A program made the position numbers and the translations under genes. A DNA stretch of 8,593 nt, from contig JASEHX010000052.1 of NCBI GenBank assembly GCA_030018645.1, positions 1-8,593 of the forward strand. Reading direction: 5' to 3'. Of the stretch, positions 1 to 6,957 are shown piece after piece. Positions within the stretch are counted from its first letter, which is position 1; each line of letters opens with the position of its first letter. The stretch is from Candidatus Margulisiibacteriota bacterium (lineage in GTDB: Bacteria; Margulisbacteria; WOR-1; O2-12-FULL-45-9). Under the pieces are notes generated by a model. The model saw nothing but the letters and a program-made list of their open reading frames with translations, was not told where the DNA came from and ran no database searches.

Positions 1-1
1 G

Positions 2-871
2 TTTTATGCCAGGCTTGTTCCCGTACTGCAAACTATCAATTTGTCTTTTGAAATTATCTTTGTCAATGATGGCAGCTCTGACCGCTCTTTAGAAATATTA
101 ACAAAACTAAACCAAAGCGACCCGCGCGTAAAATATATCAGTTTTTCCCGCAATTTTGGCCACATGCTGGCGTTGACAGCCGGTTTAGATGCTTGTAATG
201 GTGAAGCGGCCATTACCATTGATGCCGACCTCCAGCATCCGCCGGAAGTGATCCCGGAATTGGTAGAAAAATGGATTAGCGGGGCAATGGCGGTAAATAC
301 TTTGCGGCGTGATACGCAAGGGGCCGGGATCATCAAAAAAATTACGGCGGGGTTCTTTTATTGGCTGATCAACCGTATTGCCAAAATTAATTTGCCGGCC
401 AATGCGGCCGATTACCGCTTGTTGGACCGCAAAGTTATCGATACGTTGAAGGGTGTGAGGGAGCGATCGCGGTTTCTCCGCGGACTTATCTCTTGGGTAG
501 GGTATAAACAAGCTTTTGTGGAGTATACGGCGGAAAAACGTTTTGCCGGCAGGACCAAATATTCTTTTTCCCGCATGTTTGCTTTTGCCATTGACGGTAT
601 TACTTCTTTTTCATCTTCCCCTTTAAAATTATCCATTTATTTGGGGCTAATTATTGCCTTTTTTAGCTTTGTTTATATAGTATATGCCCTATACATCCGA
701 TTGTTTACTGCTCAGGCCATTGCCGGGTGGACGTCGGTTTTGGTGGCCGTCTTGTTTATCGGCGGGATACAACTAATATCGCTAGGTATTATTGGAGAAT
801 ATTTAAGCCGGGTGTTTGATGAAACTAAACAGCGGCCGCTTTACATTATTGATGAGAAAGTTGGGTTTTAA
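2..871 (+). CDS. Polyprenyl-phosphate glycosyltransferase, family GT2 (ArnC/GtrB/DPM1-like), 5' partial
   Basis: The reading frame is open to the window edge, so the true start lies upstream; the TTG at 41 is internal, because residues coded from base 2 (FYARLVPVLQ) match the usual GT2 N-terminus just before the first strand. About 289 residues are visible. In visible numbering the nucleotide-binding VNDGSSD motif is near 21-27, the DADLQHPPE metal/sugar-nucleotide motif at 74-82, and a KRFAGRTKYS loop near 179-188. Two hydrophobic helices follow (about 208-233 and 242-265), then IGEYLSRVFDE and a RPLYII tail, both hallmarks of the ArnC/GtrB/DPM1-like group. Members transfer a sugar from a nucleotide donor to undecaprenyl or dolichyl phosphate on the cytoplasmic face of the inner membrane. 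The sugar cannot be read from sequence. The stop TAA shares its last A with the next ATG, so translation of the next gene is probably coupled. Confidence 0.93.
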   Translation, partial: FYARLVPVLQTINLSFEIIFVNDGSSDRSLEILTKLNQSDPRVKYISFSRNFGHMLALTAGLDACNGEAAITIDADLQHPPEVIPELVEKWISGAMAVNTLRRDTQGAGIIKKITAGFFYWLINRIAKINLPANAADYRLLDRKVIDTLKGVRERSRFLRGLISWVGYKQAFVEYTAEKRFAGRTKYSFSRMFAFAIDGITSFSSSPLKLSIYLGLIIAFFSFVYIVYALYIRLFTAQAIAGWTSVLVAVLFIGGIQLISLGIIGEYLSRVFDETKQRPLYIIDEKVGF

Positions 872-3426
872 TGGGACAGTCCCCTTTCGCATTTAATCAA
901 GTAATCGAAAAATATAAGCAGCTTTTTTCTGCTTCCAAAGACTTTTTATTCGGCCGAAATAGGGACAAATTGTTTTCCAATATTCCGTATATTCTTTTTG
1001 CCTTAGCGATGATTTATTATGTTTATAACCTATCTTTTTTATCCATTCTTGCCCAAGCCAATTTTGGCACCGGTACGCACGATGTAGGGGTCTACGATCA
1101 AGTTATTTGGCTGGCCAGCCGTTTTATGGCGCCAATCAGCACGTTGGGATGCCTTAGCATTTTTGCCACCCATGCTTCATTTTATTGCATCCTGCTTGCT
1201 CCGCTTTTTTGGATTTGTCCCAGTATCAATATACTGTACATAGCTCAAAGTGTTTTTCTAGCTGCGGCAGCCATTCCAATCTTCCTTTACGGTAAAAGAC
1301 GGCTAGGCAATTCTTATTTGGCATTAACCGTTGGCCTTTCTTTCTTGCTTTATCCTGCTCTTCAAAACATGAACCTGGAAAATTTCCATCCGGAAGCCAT
1401 TGTCATCTTTTTTATTGCTTGGGCAATCTATTTCATGTTTGCCGGAAACTATCGCTGGTATTATCTTTTCCTGATTTTGTCAATTATTGGCAAAGAAGAA
1501 GTTTCCCTGACGGCCATATTTATTGGATTATATTTATGGCTGTTCAAAAAAGAAAAAAAACACGGTGTTGTTACAATTGCAATCGGCGTAATTTGGTTTT
1601 TGTTCTGCTCAAAAATCCTAATGCCCTGGGCCAATGGAGCTTTGTTCGCGCCTGCGGCGCAGCCATTGATCTATTCGCACTGGTTCGGGGCTTTTTCTCA
1701 AAATAGCCTAAATCCGCAATACTATTGGAATAGCTTCATTAGTTTAGATGCATTAAGGTATATCAATGAATTAATGCTGCCGGTTTTATATATTCCCCTA
1801 TTGGCGCCAGCAACTTTATTTATGGTAATTCCCTCATTGGCTGTTAATATGCTTAGCAATTGCGGCTATTTCCGTTCTGTTTTTTACCATTACAATTATG
1901 TCATAATCGCTGTGCTTTTTTATGCCTTGATTGACGCTATTTGCAAGATTGGCAGACCAAAGGTTAATCCTCATGTAAAAAACGCCTTATTGATAACCGC
2001 TGGCCTTGCTCTAATTGTATCTAGTTTCATAACAAATTGTGCGCTAACCCGCATCCCAATGGTCAATTACGCTTCGGCCATAAAAGGCGGGCTGGCAGAG
2101 TCAAAGAGCATCCGCAATACCGCCAAAAGGGAAGCACTGCGGATCATTCCTAAGGATGCCAGAATTTCGGTTTCATATTCCATTTGGCCGCAGCTTAGCC
2201 ACCGCAAAGAAATATATTTGTTTCCCAACCCTTTCCAAGAGGCATTTTGGACGGATGGGGTTGTACGTCCGCCAGCTCTCCTGCATGTCGATTACTTAGC
2301 GATAGAGTGGGGGAACCATAATAATGAAAATGATCGGTTGATTTTGCAATATCTGATGAATTCTGCTTTCTTTAAGGAAAAGTTATGGTGCGGATCTCTT
2401 ATGATCTTACAGCATACAAACGTTACCCCGGAAGCGAACATGGGCGCCAATTACACCTTATATAACTTCGATAAGCCGCTGGTAATATCAGATGATTTCT
2501 CAAAAAACTTATCCGTGCGGCAGACAGGGAAATTTTCAATGTTATATTTCCCAGATTCCAACCGCGAGTTCAAAAACCTGCTGGGCGAATCAATCCCTGT
2601 CGGCAAAGGATTTGCTTTGGAGATTTTCGGTTATCTTTTTATTCCTGTTGGCGGAGAATATCATTTTAATATTGCTAGTGATTCTCCAACCTCAGTTGAA
2701 ATTGAAGGCAGGAGCGCCCAATCGGCCATTAGACTACAAAAGGGATTTCATTCGTATAAAATAAAGTATATCTATACGGGAGGAAGATATAACCTAAAGC
2801 TGTTTGTTACTTCTCCCCAAGGAAAAATATATATTGTCCCAGATAAATATTTGATGCGTGAGAATATCCCAACGATCTTTTCACGATTTATTAGTCAATT
2901 TGACCGGGAAAAAGCCAAATTGCTGGATTTCGACCGAACCAGAAGAAACGCGCTCCTTAACGGCGGCTTTGACATTGCGTACGGCAACCAGCCGAAAGAT
3001 TGGCAGCTTGAGTGCTGGCAGGAGAAAGATGCCGGCGGTTCGTTTGTTTTAGATCAAGGGGCAAAAAAAAGCGGACGATTTTCTGGAAAACTGCAAAGCG
3101 TTGGGTTAGCTGACTCCCGCTGGGTGCAGATAGTGGAAGTAAGTCCCAATACGCCCTATAAGCTTTGCGGCTGGATAAAAACGGTTAACATAGCCCAAAA
3201 GGGAGACGGGGCATACCTGCAGGCGGAGGGAACAAGCATTCGAACCAAAGTTTTGTTTGGGACAAACGATTGGCAATATGTTGAGGCGGTTGGGCGGACT
3301 GGGCCCGACCACAAAGAGCTTAAAATCCAATGCCGCTTAGGCAATTACGGAGCGCCGAACACCGGCACAGCTCATTTTGATGATATTGTGTTTAAGGAAA
3401 TGGCCCCGGCTGAGATGGATAAATGA
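871..3426 (+). CDS. DUF2079 polytopic membrane protein with PA14-like and C-terminal carbohydrate-binding-like domains
   Basis: An 851-residue protein in three parts. Residues about 38-390 hold roughly ten or eleven hydrophobic segments and carry DUF2079 signatures: a THDVGVYDQVIW motif (69-80) after the first membrane helix, NFHPE (171-175), GKEE (207-210) and an HYNYV motif near 340. Residues about 400-515 form a soluble part. Residues about 575-660 read as a PA14-like beta domain (GYLFIPVGGEYHFNIASDSP, then a KGFHSYKIKY strand and a LKLFVTSP end). Residues about 695-845 resemble the CBM4/9 jelly-roll group (NGGFD start, W and Q positions, TNDWQ, FDDIVF end). DUF2079 proteins are uncharacterised but resemble polytopic GT-C-like glycosyltransferases. 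I infer a role in moving or transferring lipid-linked sugars, with the two beta domains outside the membrane binding glycan. The start overlaps the previous stop by one base. Function is inference; the domain reading is fairly firm. Confidence 0.85.
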   Translation: MGQSPFAFNQVIEKYKQLFSASKDFLFGRNRDKLFSNIPYILFALAMIYYVYNLSFLSILAQANFGTGTHDVGVYDQVIWLASRFMAPISTLGCLSIFATHASFYCILLAPLFWICPSINILYIAQSVFLAAAAIPIFLYGKRRLGNSYLALTVGLSFLLYPALQNMNLENFHPEAIVIFFIAWAIYFMFAGNYRWYYLFLILSIIGKEEVSLTAIFIGLYLWLFKKEKKHGVVTIAIGVIWFLFCSKILMPWANGALFAPAAQPLIYSHWFGAFSQNSLNPQYYWNSFISLDALRYINELMLPVLYIPLLAPATLFMVIPSLAVNMLSNCGYFRSVFYHYNYVIIAVLFYALIDAICKIGRPKVNPHVKNALLITAGLALIVSSFITNCALTRIPMVNYASAIKGGLAESKSIRNTAKREALRIIPKDARISVSYSIWPQLSHRKEIYLFPNPFQEAFWTDGVVRPPALLHVDYLAIEWGNHNNENDRLILQYLMNSAFFKEKLWCGSLMILQHTNVTPEANMGANYTLYNFDKPLVISDDFSKNLSVRQTGKFSMLYFPDSNREFKNLLGESIPVGKGFALEIFGYLFIPVGGEYHFNIASDSPTSVEIEGRSAQSAIRLQKGFHSYKIKYIYTGGRYNLKLFVTSPQGKIYIVPDKYLMRENIPTIFSRFISQFDREKAKLLDFDRTRRNALLNGGFDIAYGNQPKDWQLECWQEKDAGGSFVLDQGAKKSGRFSGKLQSVGLADSRWVQIVEVSPNTPYKLCGWIKTVNIAQKGDGAYLQAEGTSIRTKVLFGTNDWQYVEAVGRTGPDHKELKIQCRLGNYGAPNTGTAHFDDIVFKEMAPAEMDK

Positions 3427-3432
3427 TATAAT

Positions 3433-4164
3433 ATGGCCACAACAATGAAAGGCATTATTTTAGCCGGCGGGACTGGATCCCGCCTATATCCACTGACCAA
3501 AGTTACCAATAAACACCTCCTCCCGGTGGGGAAAGAGCCCATGATCTATCATCCCATCCGCAAATTAGTTGGAGCTGGCATTGAAGAAATATTGATTGTA
3601 ACCGGCATTGATCACATGGGCGATATTGTCAATTTGCTGGGCAGCGGCAGGGAATTTGACTGCTGTTTCACGTATAAAGTACAAGATCAGGCGGGGGGGA
3701 TTGCCCAAGCGCTGGCGCTGGCAGAAACTTTTGTTGGAGGTGATCGTGTGATGGTCATCCTAGGAGATAATATTTTCCAGGACGACCTTGCTCCTTTTGC
3801 CGATAAGTTCCGGAAGCAGAAGCAGGGAGCAAAAATCCTGCTTAAGGAAGTAGCTGATCCCCATCGTTTTGGCGTGGCTGAAATCAAGGGGAATAAGGTA
3901 GTTTCCATAGCTGAAAAGCCCAAAAAACCCAAAAGCAATTTAAGTGTTACCGGGGTCTATTTTTATGATCATCAAGTATTCGATATTGTTCGCAAACTAA
4001 AGCCATCTGCCAGAGGAGAATTGGAAATTTCGGATGTAAACCAGGCCTATTTACGGAATGGCAGTTTAACCTTTGATGTTTTAAGCGGCTGGTGGAGCGA
4101 TGCCGGGACGTTTGAATCGCTGGCTAAGGCATCATTATTGGTTGAGGGCAAAATTAAACTTTAG
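3433..4164 (+). CDS. rmlA: Glucose-1-phosphate thymidylyltransferase, short RmlA-type
   Basis: A 243-residue sugar-phosphate nucleotidylyltransferase. Expected activity: dTTP plus glucose-1-phosphate gives dTDP-glucose and pyrophosphate in the cytoplasm. The N-terminal signature LAGGTGSRLYPLT is at 10-22, the substrate lysine in TNKHLLPV at 25-32, LGDNIF with its metal-binding Asp at 110-115, EKP at 161-163, TGVYFYD at 173-179, GELEISDVN at 195-203 and WWSDAGT at 220-226. Classical RmlA/RffH is about 290 residues; this form ends soon after DAGT and lacks the C-terminal helical region that forms the allosteric/dimer site. That short form is common in environmental bacteria and archaea. No Shine-Dalgarno precedes ATG 3433; a second in-frame ATG at 3445 gives the family-typical MKGIILAGG start, so either may be used, probably by coupling from the upstream stop six bases away. 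Its place directly before rmlB supports dTTP/glucose specificity, but the exact nucleotide is inferred. Confidence 0.88.
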   Translation: MATTMKGIILAGGTGSRLYPLTKVTNKHLLPVGKEPMIYHPIRKLVGAGIEEILIVTGIDHMGDIVNLLGSGREFDCCFTYKVQDQAGGIAQALALAETFVGGDRVMVILGDNIFQDDLAPFADKFRKQKQGAKILLKEVADPHRFGVAEIKGNKVVSIAEKPKKPKSNLSVTGVYFYDHQVFDIVRKLKPSARGELEISDVNQAYLRNGSLTFDVLSGWWSDAGTFESLAKASLLVEGKIKL

Positions 4165-4168
4165 GAGA
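4163..4168 (+). promoter_or_regulatory. Ribosome binding site of rmlB, start-deciding
   Basis: AGGAGA overlaps the TAG stop of rmlA. It lies seven bases before GTG 4176 but only four before the adjacent TTG 4173. The spacing favours GTG as the real rmlB start, giving VKLIVTGGAG, which fits the family N-terminus. Confidence 0.7.
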
Positions 4169-4175
4169 AACATTG

Positions 4176-5189
4176 GTGAAACTAATTGTAACCGGCGGAG
4201 CCGGCTTTATCGGCAGTAATTTTATCCGCTATGTAATCAATAATTATCCCAATGATGAAGTGGTGAATTTTGACAAGTTAACCTATGCCGGCAACCTTGA
4301 GAATCTGACTGATTTGGAAGGAAATTTACACTATCGCTTCTATAAAGGGGATATTTGTGATCCGGTGGCAGTGGAAAAGGCCATTGGATTATTTGATCAT
4401 GTGGATGTAATTATCAATTTTGCGGCAGAGACGCATGTGGACCGGTCAATCCTTTCCGCCGGCTCTTTTGTCAACACCGATGTTTATGGTACCTATGTTT
4501 TACTTGAAGCGGTGAGACGTTTCAATATCCCGCGCTACATTCATATTTCGACCGATGAGGTTTATGGAAGTATTGAAAAAGGCTCCTTTACAGAAGAATC
4601 GCCGCTGTCTCCCAATTCGCCTTATGCGGCGTCTAAAGCCGGTGGGGATTTGATTGTCCGTTCTTATGTAAAAACCTATAATCTGCCGGTTATCATTACC
4701 CGATCTTCCAATAATTATGGTCATTATCAATATCCAGAAAAAATTATGCCGCTGTTTATAACCAATGCTTTGCAAGGGAAGAAATTGCCGCTTTACGGCG
4801 ACGGTAAAAATGTGCGGGACTGGCTTTATGTCGACGATAATTGTTCGGCGATTGACCTAGTATTAAGGCAAGGAGAATTAGGCGAGATCTATAACATTGG
4901 CGGAGAAAATGAGAGAGAGAACGTTATTGTCACCAAATTAATTTTGCAGGAACTGGGCTTGCCGGAAAATATGATTGAGCCGGTCAAAGACCGCCCGGGC
5001 CATGACCGCCGCTATTCAATTGATTGTTCTAAAGTGAAGAAATTGGGATGGAAACCAAAGATGAAATTTGAAGATGGATTAAAGCAAACTGTTGGATGGT
5101 ATCAAAAAAACCGGCCGTGGTGGCTAAAGATCAAGGAAAAACAGGAAGAGTTTATGTGTTTTGAAAAAAAATGGTATAATGCAAACTAA
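4176..5189 (+). CDS. rmlB: dTDP-glucose 4,6-dehydratase
   Basis: An extended short-chain dehydrogenase/reductase of about 337 residues, the usual RmlB length. It converts dTDP-glucose to dTDP-4-keto-6-deoxyglucose with tightly bound NAD+ in the cytoplasm. Numbered from TTG 4173 (subtract one for the GTG start): TGGAGFIG dinucleotide motif 7-14, FDKLTYAGN 33-41, AAETHVDRS 84-92, ISTDEVYGS with the catalytic Thr-Asp-Glu at 127-129, YAASK with catalytic Tyr151 and Lys155, RSSNNYGHYQYPEK 177-190, DWLYVDD 216-222, NIGGENE 241-247, and DRPGHDRRY 273-281. All key residues are present, so it should be active. It follows rmlA closely, as in dTDP-sugar operons. RmlC and RmlD are not in the window, so the final sugar could be rhamnose or another 6-deoxyhexose. 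The last codons contain a candidate promoter for the next genes. Confidence 0.96.
   Translation: MKLIVTGGAGFIGSNFIRYVINNYPNDEVVNFDKLTYAGNLENLTDLEGNLHYRFYKGDICDPVAVEKAIGLFDHVDVIINFAAETHVDRSILSAGSFVNTDVYGTYVLLEAVRRFNIPRYIHISTDEVYGSIEKGSFTEESPLSPNSPYAASKAGGDLIVRSYVKTYNLPVIITRSSNNYGHYQYPEKIMPLFITNALQGKKLPLYGDGKNVRDWLYVDDNCSAIDLVLRQGELGEIYNIGGENERENVIVTKLILQELGLPENMIEPVKDRPGHDRRYSIDCSKVKKLGWKPKMKFEDGLKQTVGWYQKNRPWWLKIKEKQEEFMCFEKKWYNAN
5151..5180 (+). promoter_or_regulatory. Candidate extended -10 promoter for the mntA-hepT module
   Basis: A perfect extended -10 element, TGGTATAAT, sits at 5172-5180 inside the last codons of rmlB. The -35 is weak: TTTATG at 5151-5156 with an 18-base spacer, matching about three of six consensus positions, as is common for extended -10 promoters. 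The predicted start point near 5187 would leave a leader of about 38 bases before ATG 5225. Toxin-antitoxin modules usually have their own promoter, which fits. Prediction only. Confidence 0.5.
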
Positions 5190-5224
5190 CTATGGAGTTC
5201 GCTTAATTGGTTATTGAAAATAAT

Positions 5225-5515
5225 ATGAGATTAAATGAAATCAAAAAAAGATTGTTAAAGTTTAAACCTGAATTGGAAAAATCGTATAACGTTGAAGAGA
5301 TTGGAATATTTGGTTCTTACGTAAGGAACGAACAGAAAGAGGACAGCGACCTGGATATCCTGGTTGAATTTCGAGAAGTGCCAGGGTTATTTAAATTTAT
5401 GCATCTTGAAGATTATTTGTCGAGTATTTTAGGAATAAAAGTAGATTTAGTAAGAAAAAAAGCGCTAAAACCTCGAATTGGGAGATATATTTTAAATGAG
5501 GTAGTGTACATATGA
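5225..5515 (+). CDS. mntA: MNT-domain nucleotidyltransferase, MntA-type antitoxin of the HepT/MntA system
   Basis: A 96-residue minimal nucleotidyltransferase (102 from TTG 5207). Numbered from the TTG, the GSx10DxD active site is complete: Gly36-Ser37, Asp48, Asp50, with a third carboxylate at Asp80 in KVDLV. In characterised MntA/HepT systems the MNT protein adds AMP units to a tyrosine of the HEPN toxin and so neutralises it; I infer the same here. ATG 5225 gives MRLNEIKKRL, the usual family start, but has no Shine-Dalgarno. TTG 5207 has GGAG at 5194-5197, nine bases upstream, so the longer form is possible. The gene is strikingly AT-rich: 94 of 300 bases from 5221 to 5520 are G or C (31%) against 129 of 300 in rmlB (43%), which suggests horizontal acquisition. 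It overlaps the HEPN gene by four bases (ATGA), typical of a coupled pair. A short inverted repeat, TTATT/AATAA, lies at 5211-5223. Confidence 0.9.
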   Translation: MRLNEIKKRLLKFKPELEKSYNVEEIGIFGSYVRNEQKEDSDLDILVEFREVPGLFKFMHLEDYLSSILGIKVDLVRKKALKPRIGRYILNEVVYI

Positions 5516-5859
5516 TACGAGATTATGGGGATTATATCCAAGACATTTTAAATTCTGCTCTTGAAGTTGAAGAGTTTGTGAGAGGGTATTCAATTGAGCG
5601 TTTTATTGGTGACAGAAAAACCATTAATGCTGTTGTCCGAAGTATTGAGGTCATTGGCGAAGCGGCAAAAAATGTTTCTGAACAAATAAAAGCAAAGTAT
5701 CCTCAAATAGATTGGAAGGCAATGGCCGGTATGCGGGACAAGCTCATCCATGAATACTTTGGCGTTGATCCGGAAATACTTTGGAAGGTTATTAAAGAAG
5801 ATATTCCTCCAATGTTGCCTTTGCTAAAGCAAATGCTTGGAGAATTGCCCAAGATTTGA
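5512..5859 (+). CDS. hepT: HEPN-domain ribonuclease toxin, HepT-like (DUF86)
   Basis: A 115-residue alpha-helical HEPN/DUF86 protein of normal family length. The start DYGDYIQDIL, the VVRSIEVIGEAAKNV helix (41-55) and the KYPQIDW segment (62-68) are family features. The catalytic and regulated motif RX4HXY is intact: Arg75, His80 and Tyr82 in MRDKLIHEY, followed by FGVD. In characterised systems the Arg and His make the RNase active site and the Tyr is the target of polyadenylylation by MntA. The protein is probably a cytoplasmic RNase held inactive by the partner encoded just upstream. The ATGA overlap with mntA implies translational coupling and balanced production. GC is 116 of 300 over 5521-5820 (about 39%), below the rmlB block but closer to it than mntA. 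The next ATG follows the TGA stop with no gap. Whether it is toxic in this host, or what triggers it, cannot be seen. Confidence 0.9.
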   Translation: MIRDYGDYIQDILNSALEVEEFVRGYSIERFIGDRKTINAVVRSIEVIGEAAKNVSEQIKAKYPQIDWKAMAGMRDKLIHEYFGVDPEILWKVIKEDIPPMLPLLKQMLGELPKI

Positions 5860-6957
5860 ATGGATAAAATCTCGATTGCTGTTATAGGTGCCGGCGTCAT
5901 TGGACTGGCGATTGCCGAAAGCTTGAGCAGAAAACATGAAATTGTTGTCCTTGAAAAAGAGCATTCCTTTGGCCAGGAAACCAGCAGCCGCAACAGCGAA
6001 GTAATCCACGCTGGAATTTATTATCCTACCGATACTCTCAAGGCCAGGTTATGCGTTGAAGGGAACCGACTTATTTATCCTTTTTGCCTGCAAAATAATA
6101 TTCCGCATAATCGGCTAGGTAAAATCATCGTGGCCCAAAATCAGACGGAAATCTCTAGTTTGGAGAAACTGGAAAAGCAAGCTAAGGCAAATGGGGTTGA
6201 TCAACTGGAATGGTTCGATCAGGAGCAAATCCGCTCTTTTGAACCGGCGGTAAATGGGGTGGTGGCCTTATTTTCCCCCGATACCGGCATAATTGATTCG
6301 CATTCTTTGATGAAATGTTTGGAGCAAAAGGCCAAGGAAAATGGGGCCATAATTTCATATGGGTCCAAAGTAACTGGCATCCGAAAATCCGTAAGAGGGT
6401 ATACTATTTTGGTTAATGATGAGGAGCTTTTAGAAGCTGAAGTTGTGATCAACGCCGCTGGATTGTATTCTGATAAGGTTGCAGGGATGGTAGGAATTGA
6501 TTTATTAGGAAATCAATACAACCTGCATTATTGCAAAGGTGATTATTTTGCTTATTCTAAGCCGTCTTTTATCGAACACTTGGTCTATCCTGTTCCAGAG
6601 CAGGATTTAAGAGGGTTGGGGGTGCATTCGGTAATTGACCTCCAGGGCTGCCTCAAATTTGGTCCTGATGCAAATTATGTAGATGCGATTGATTATAAGA
6701 TTGATCCTGCAAAACGCCTGGCTTTCTACAATTCTATAAAGGACTTATTTTCTGGGATAGAGGAAAATGATTTGTCACCCGACCAATCGGGCATAAGGCC
6801 AAAATTGCAGGGTCCCGGAGAAGGCTTCCGGGATTTTGCGATCAAAGAAGAAAGCGATAAGGGTTATCCTGGTTTTATCAATTTAATTGGGATTGAATCA
6901 CCGGGATTAACTTCTTGTTTAGCGATTGCACAGCAGGTTGCGAAAATGTTATTATAA
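5860..6957 (+). CDS. FAD-dependent oxidoreductase, L-2-hydroxyglutarate oxidase (LhgO/L2HGDH)-like
   Basis: A 365-residue DAO-fold flavoprotein. The N-terminal Rossmann motif is VIGAGVIGLAIAE (8-20), ending with the ribose-binding acidic residue region VVLEKE (29-34). SSRNSEVIHAGIYY (42-55), KARLCVEGNRLIY (61-73) and LGKIIVA (86-92) are strong LhgO/L2HGDH family signatures. INAAGLYSD (197-205), YPVPEQDLRGLGVH (243-256), FGPD (267-270) and GIRPKLQGPG (311-320) complete the fold. Family members oxidise L-2-hydroxyglutarate to 2-oxoglutarate, feeding electrons to quinone or oxygen; other substrates are known or likely for close relatives, so the substrate here is uncertain. The gene starts directly after the hepT stop with no good ribosome binding site (GGAG at 5839-5842 is 17 bases away), so its translation probably depends on the toxin-antitoxin transcript. 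Its role in polysaccharide synthesis is unclear; it may be a passenger. Confidence 0.87.
   Translation: MDKISIAVIGAGVIGLAIAESLSRKHEIVVLEKEHSFGQETSSRNSEVIHAGIYYPTDTLKARLCVEGNRLIYPFCLQNNIPHNRLGKIIVAQNQTEISSLEKLEKQAKANGVDQLEWFDQEQIRSFEPAVNGVVALFSPDTGIIDSHSLMKCLEQKAKENGAIISYGSKVTGIRKSVRGYTILVNDEELLEAEVVINAAGLYSDKVAGMVGIDLLGNQYNLHYCKGDYFAYSKPSFIEHLVYPVPEQDLRGLGVHSVIDLQGCLKFGPDANYVDAIDYKIDPAKRLAFYNSIKDLFSGIEENDLSPDQSGIRPKLQGPGEGFRDFAIKEESDKGYPGFINLIGIESPGLTSCLAIAQQVAKMLL

Noticed and set aside
463..470. GCGATCGC, the cyanobacterial HIP1 octamer
   Set aside because: I noticed only one copy; cyanobacterial genomes rich in HIP1 would show several, so it does not point to that group.
4..511. Open frames on the - strand under the glycosyltransferase gene
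   Set aside because: They lie opposite a clear GT2 gene, show no recognisable motif and look like shadow frames. The same holds for - strand frames at 3106-3344, 3687-3938, 4500-4775, 5703-6009, 6219-6452 and 7942-8172.
3427..3432. TATAAT directly before the rmlA start as a promoter
   Set aside because: No -35 match exists at 16-18 bases upstream, no TG extension precedes it, and the start point would fall inside the gene. A leaderless start at ATG 3445 is conceivable but unsupported.
5164..5171. A8 tracts (also 1553-1560 and 3063-3070) as programmed frameshift sites
   Set aside because: Each lies inside a gene whose frame continues normally through it to a family-typical end, so no frameshift is needed.
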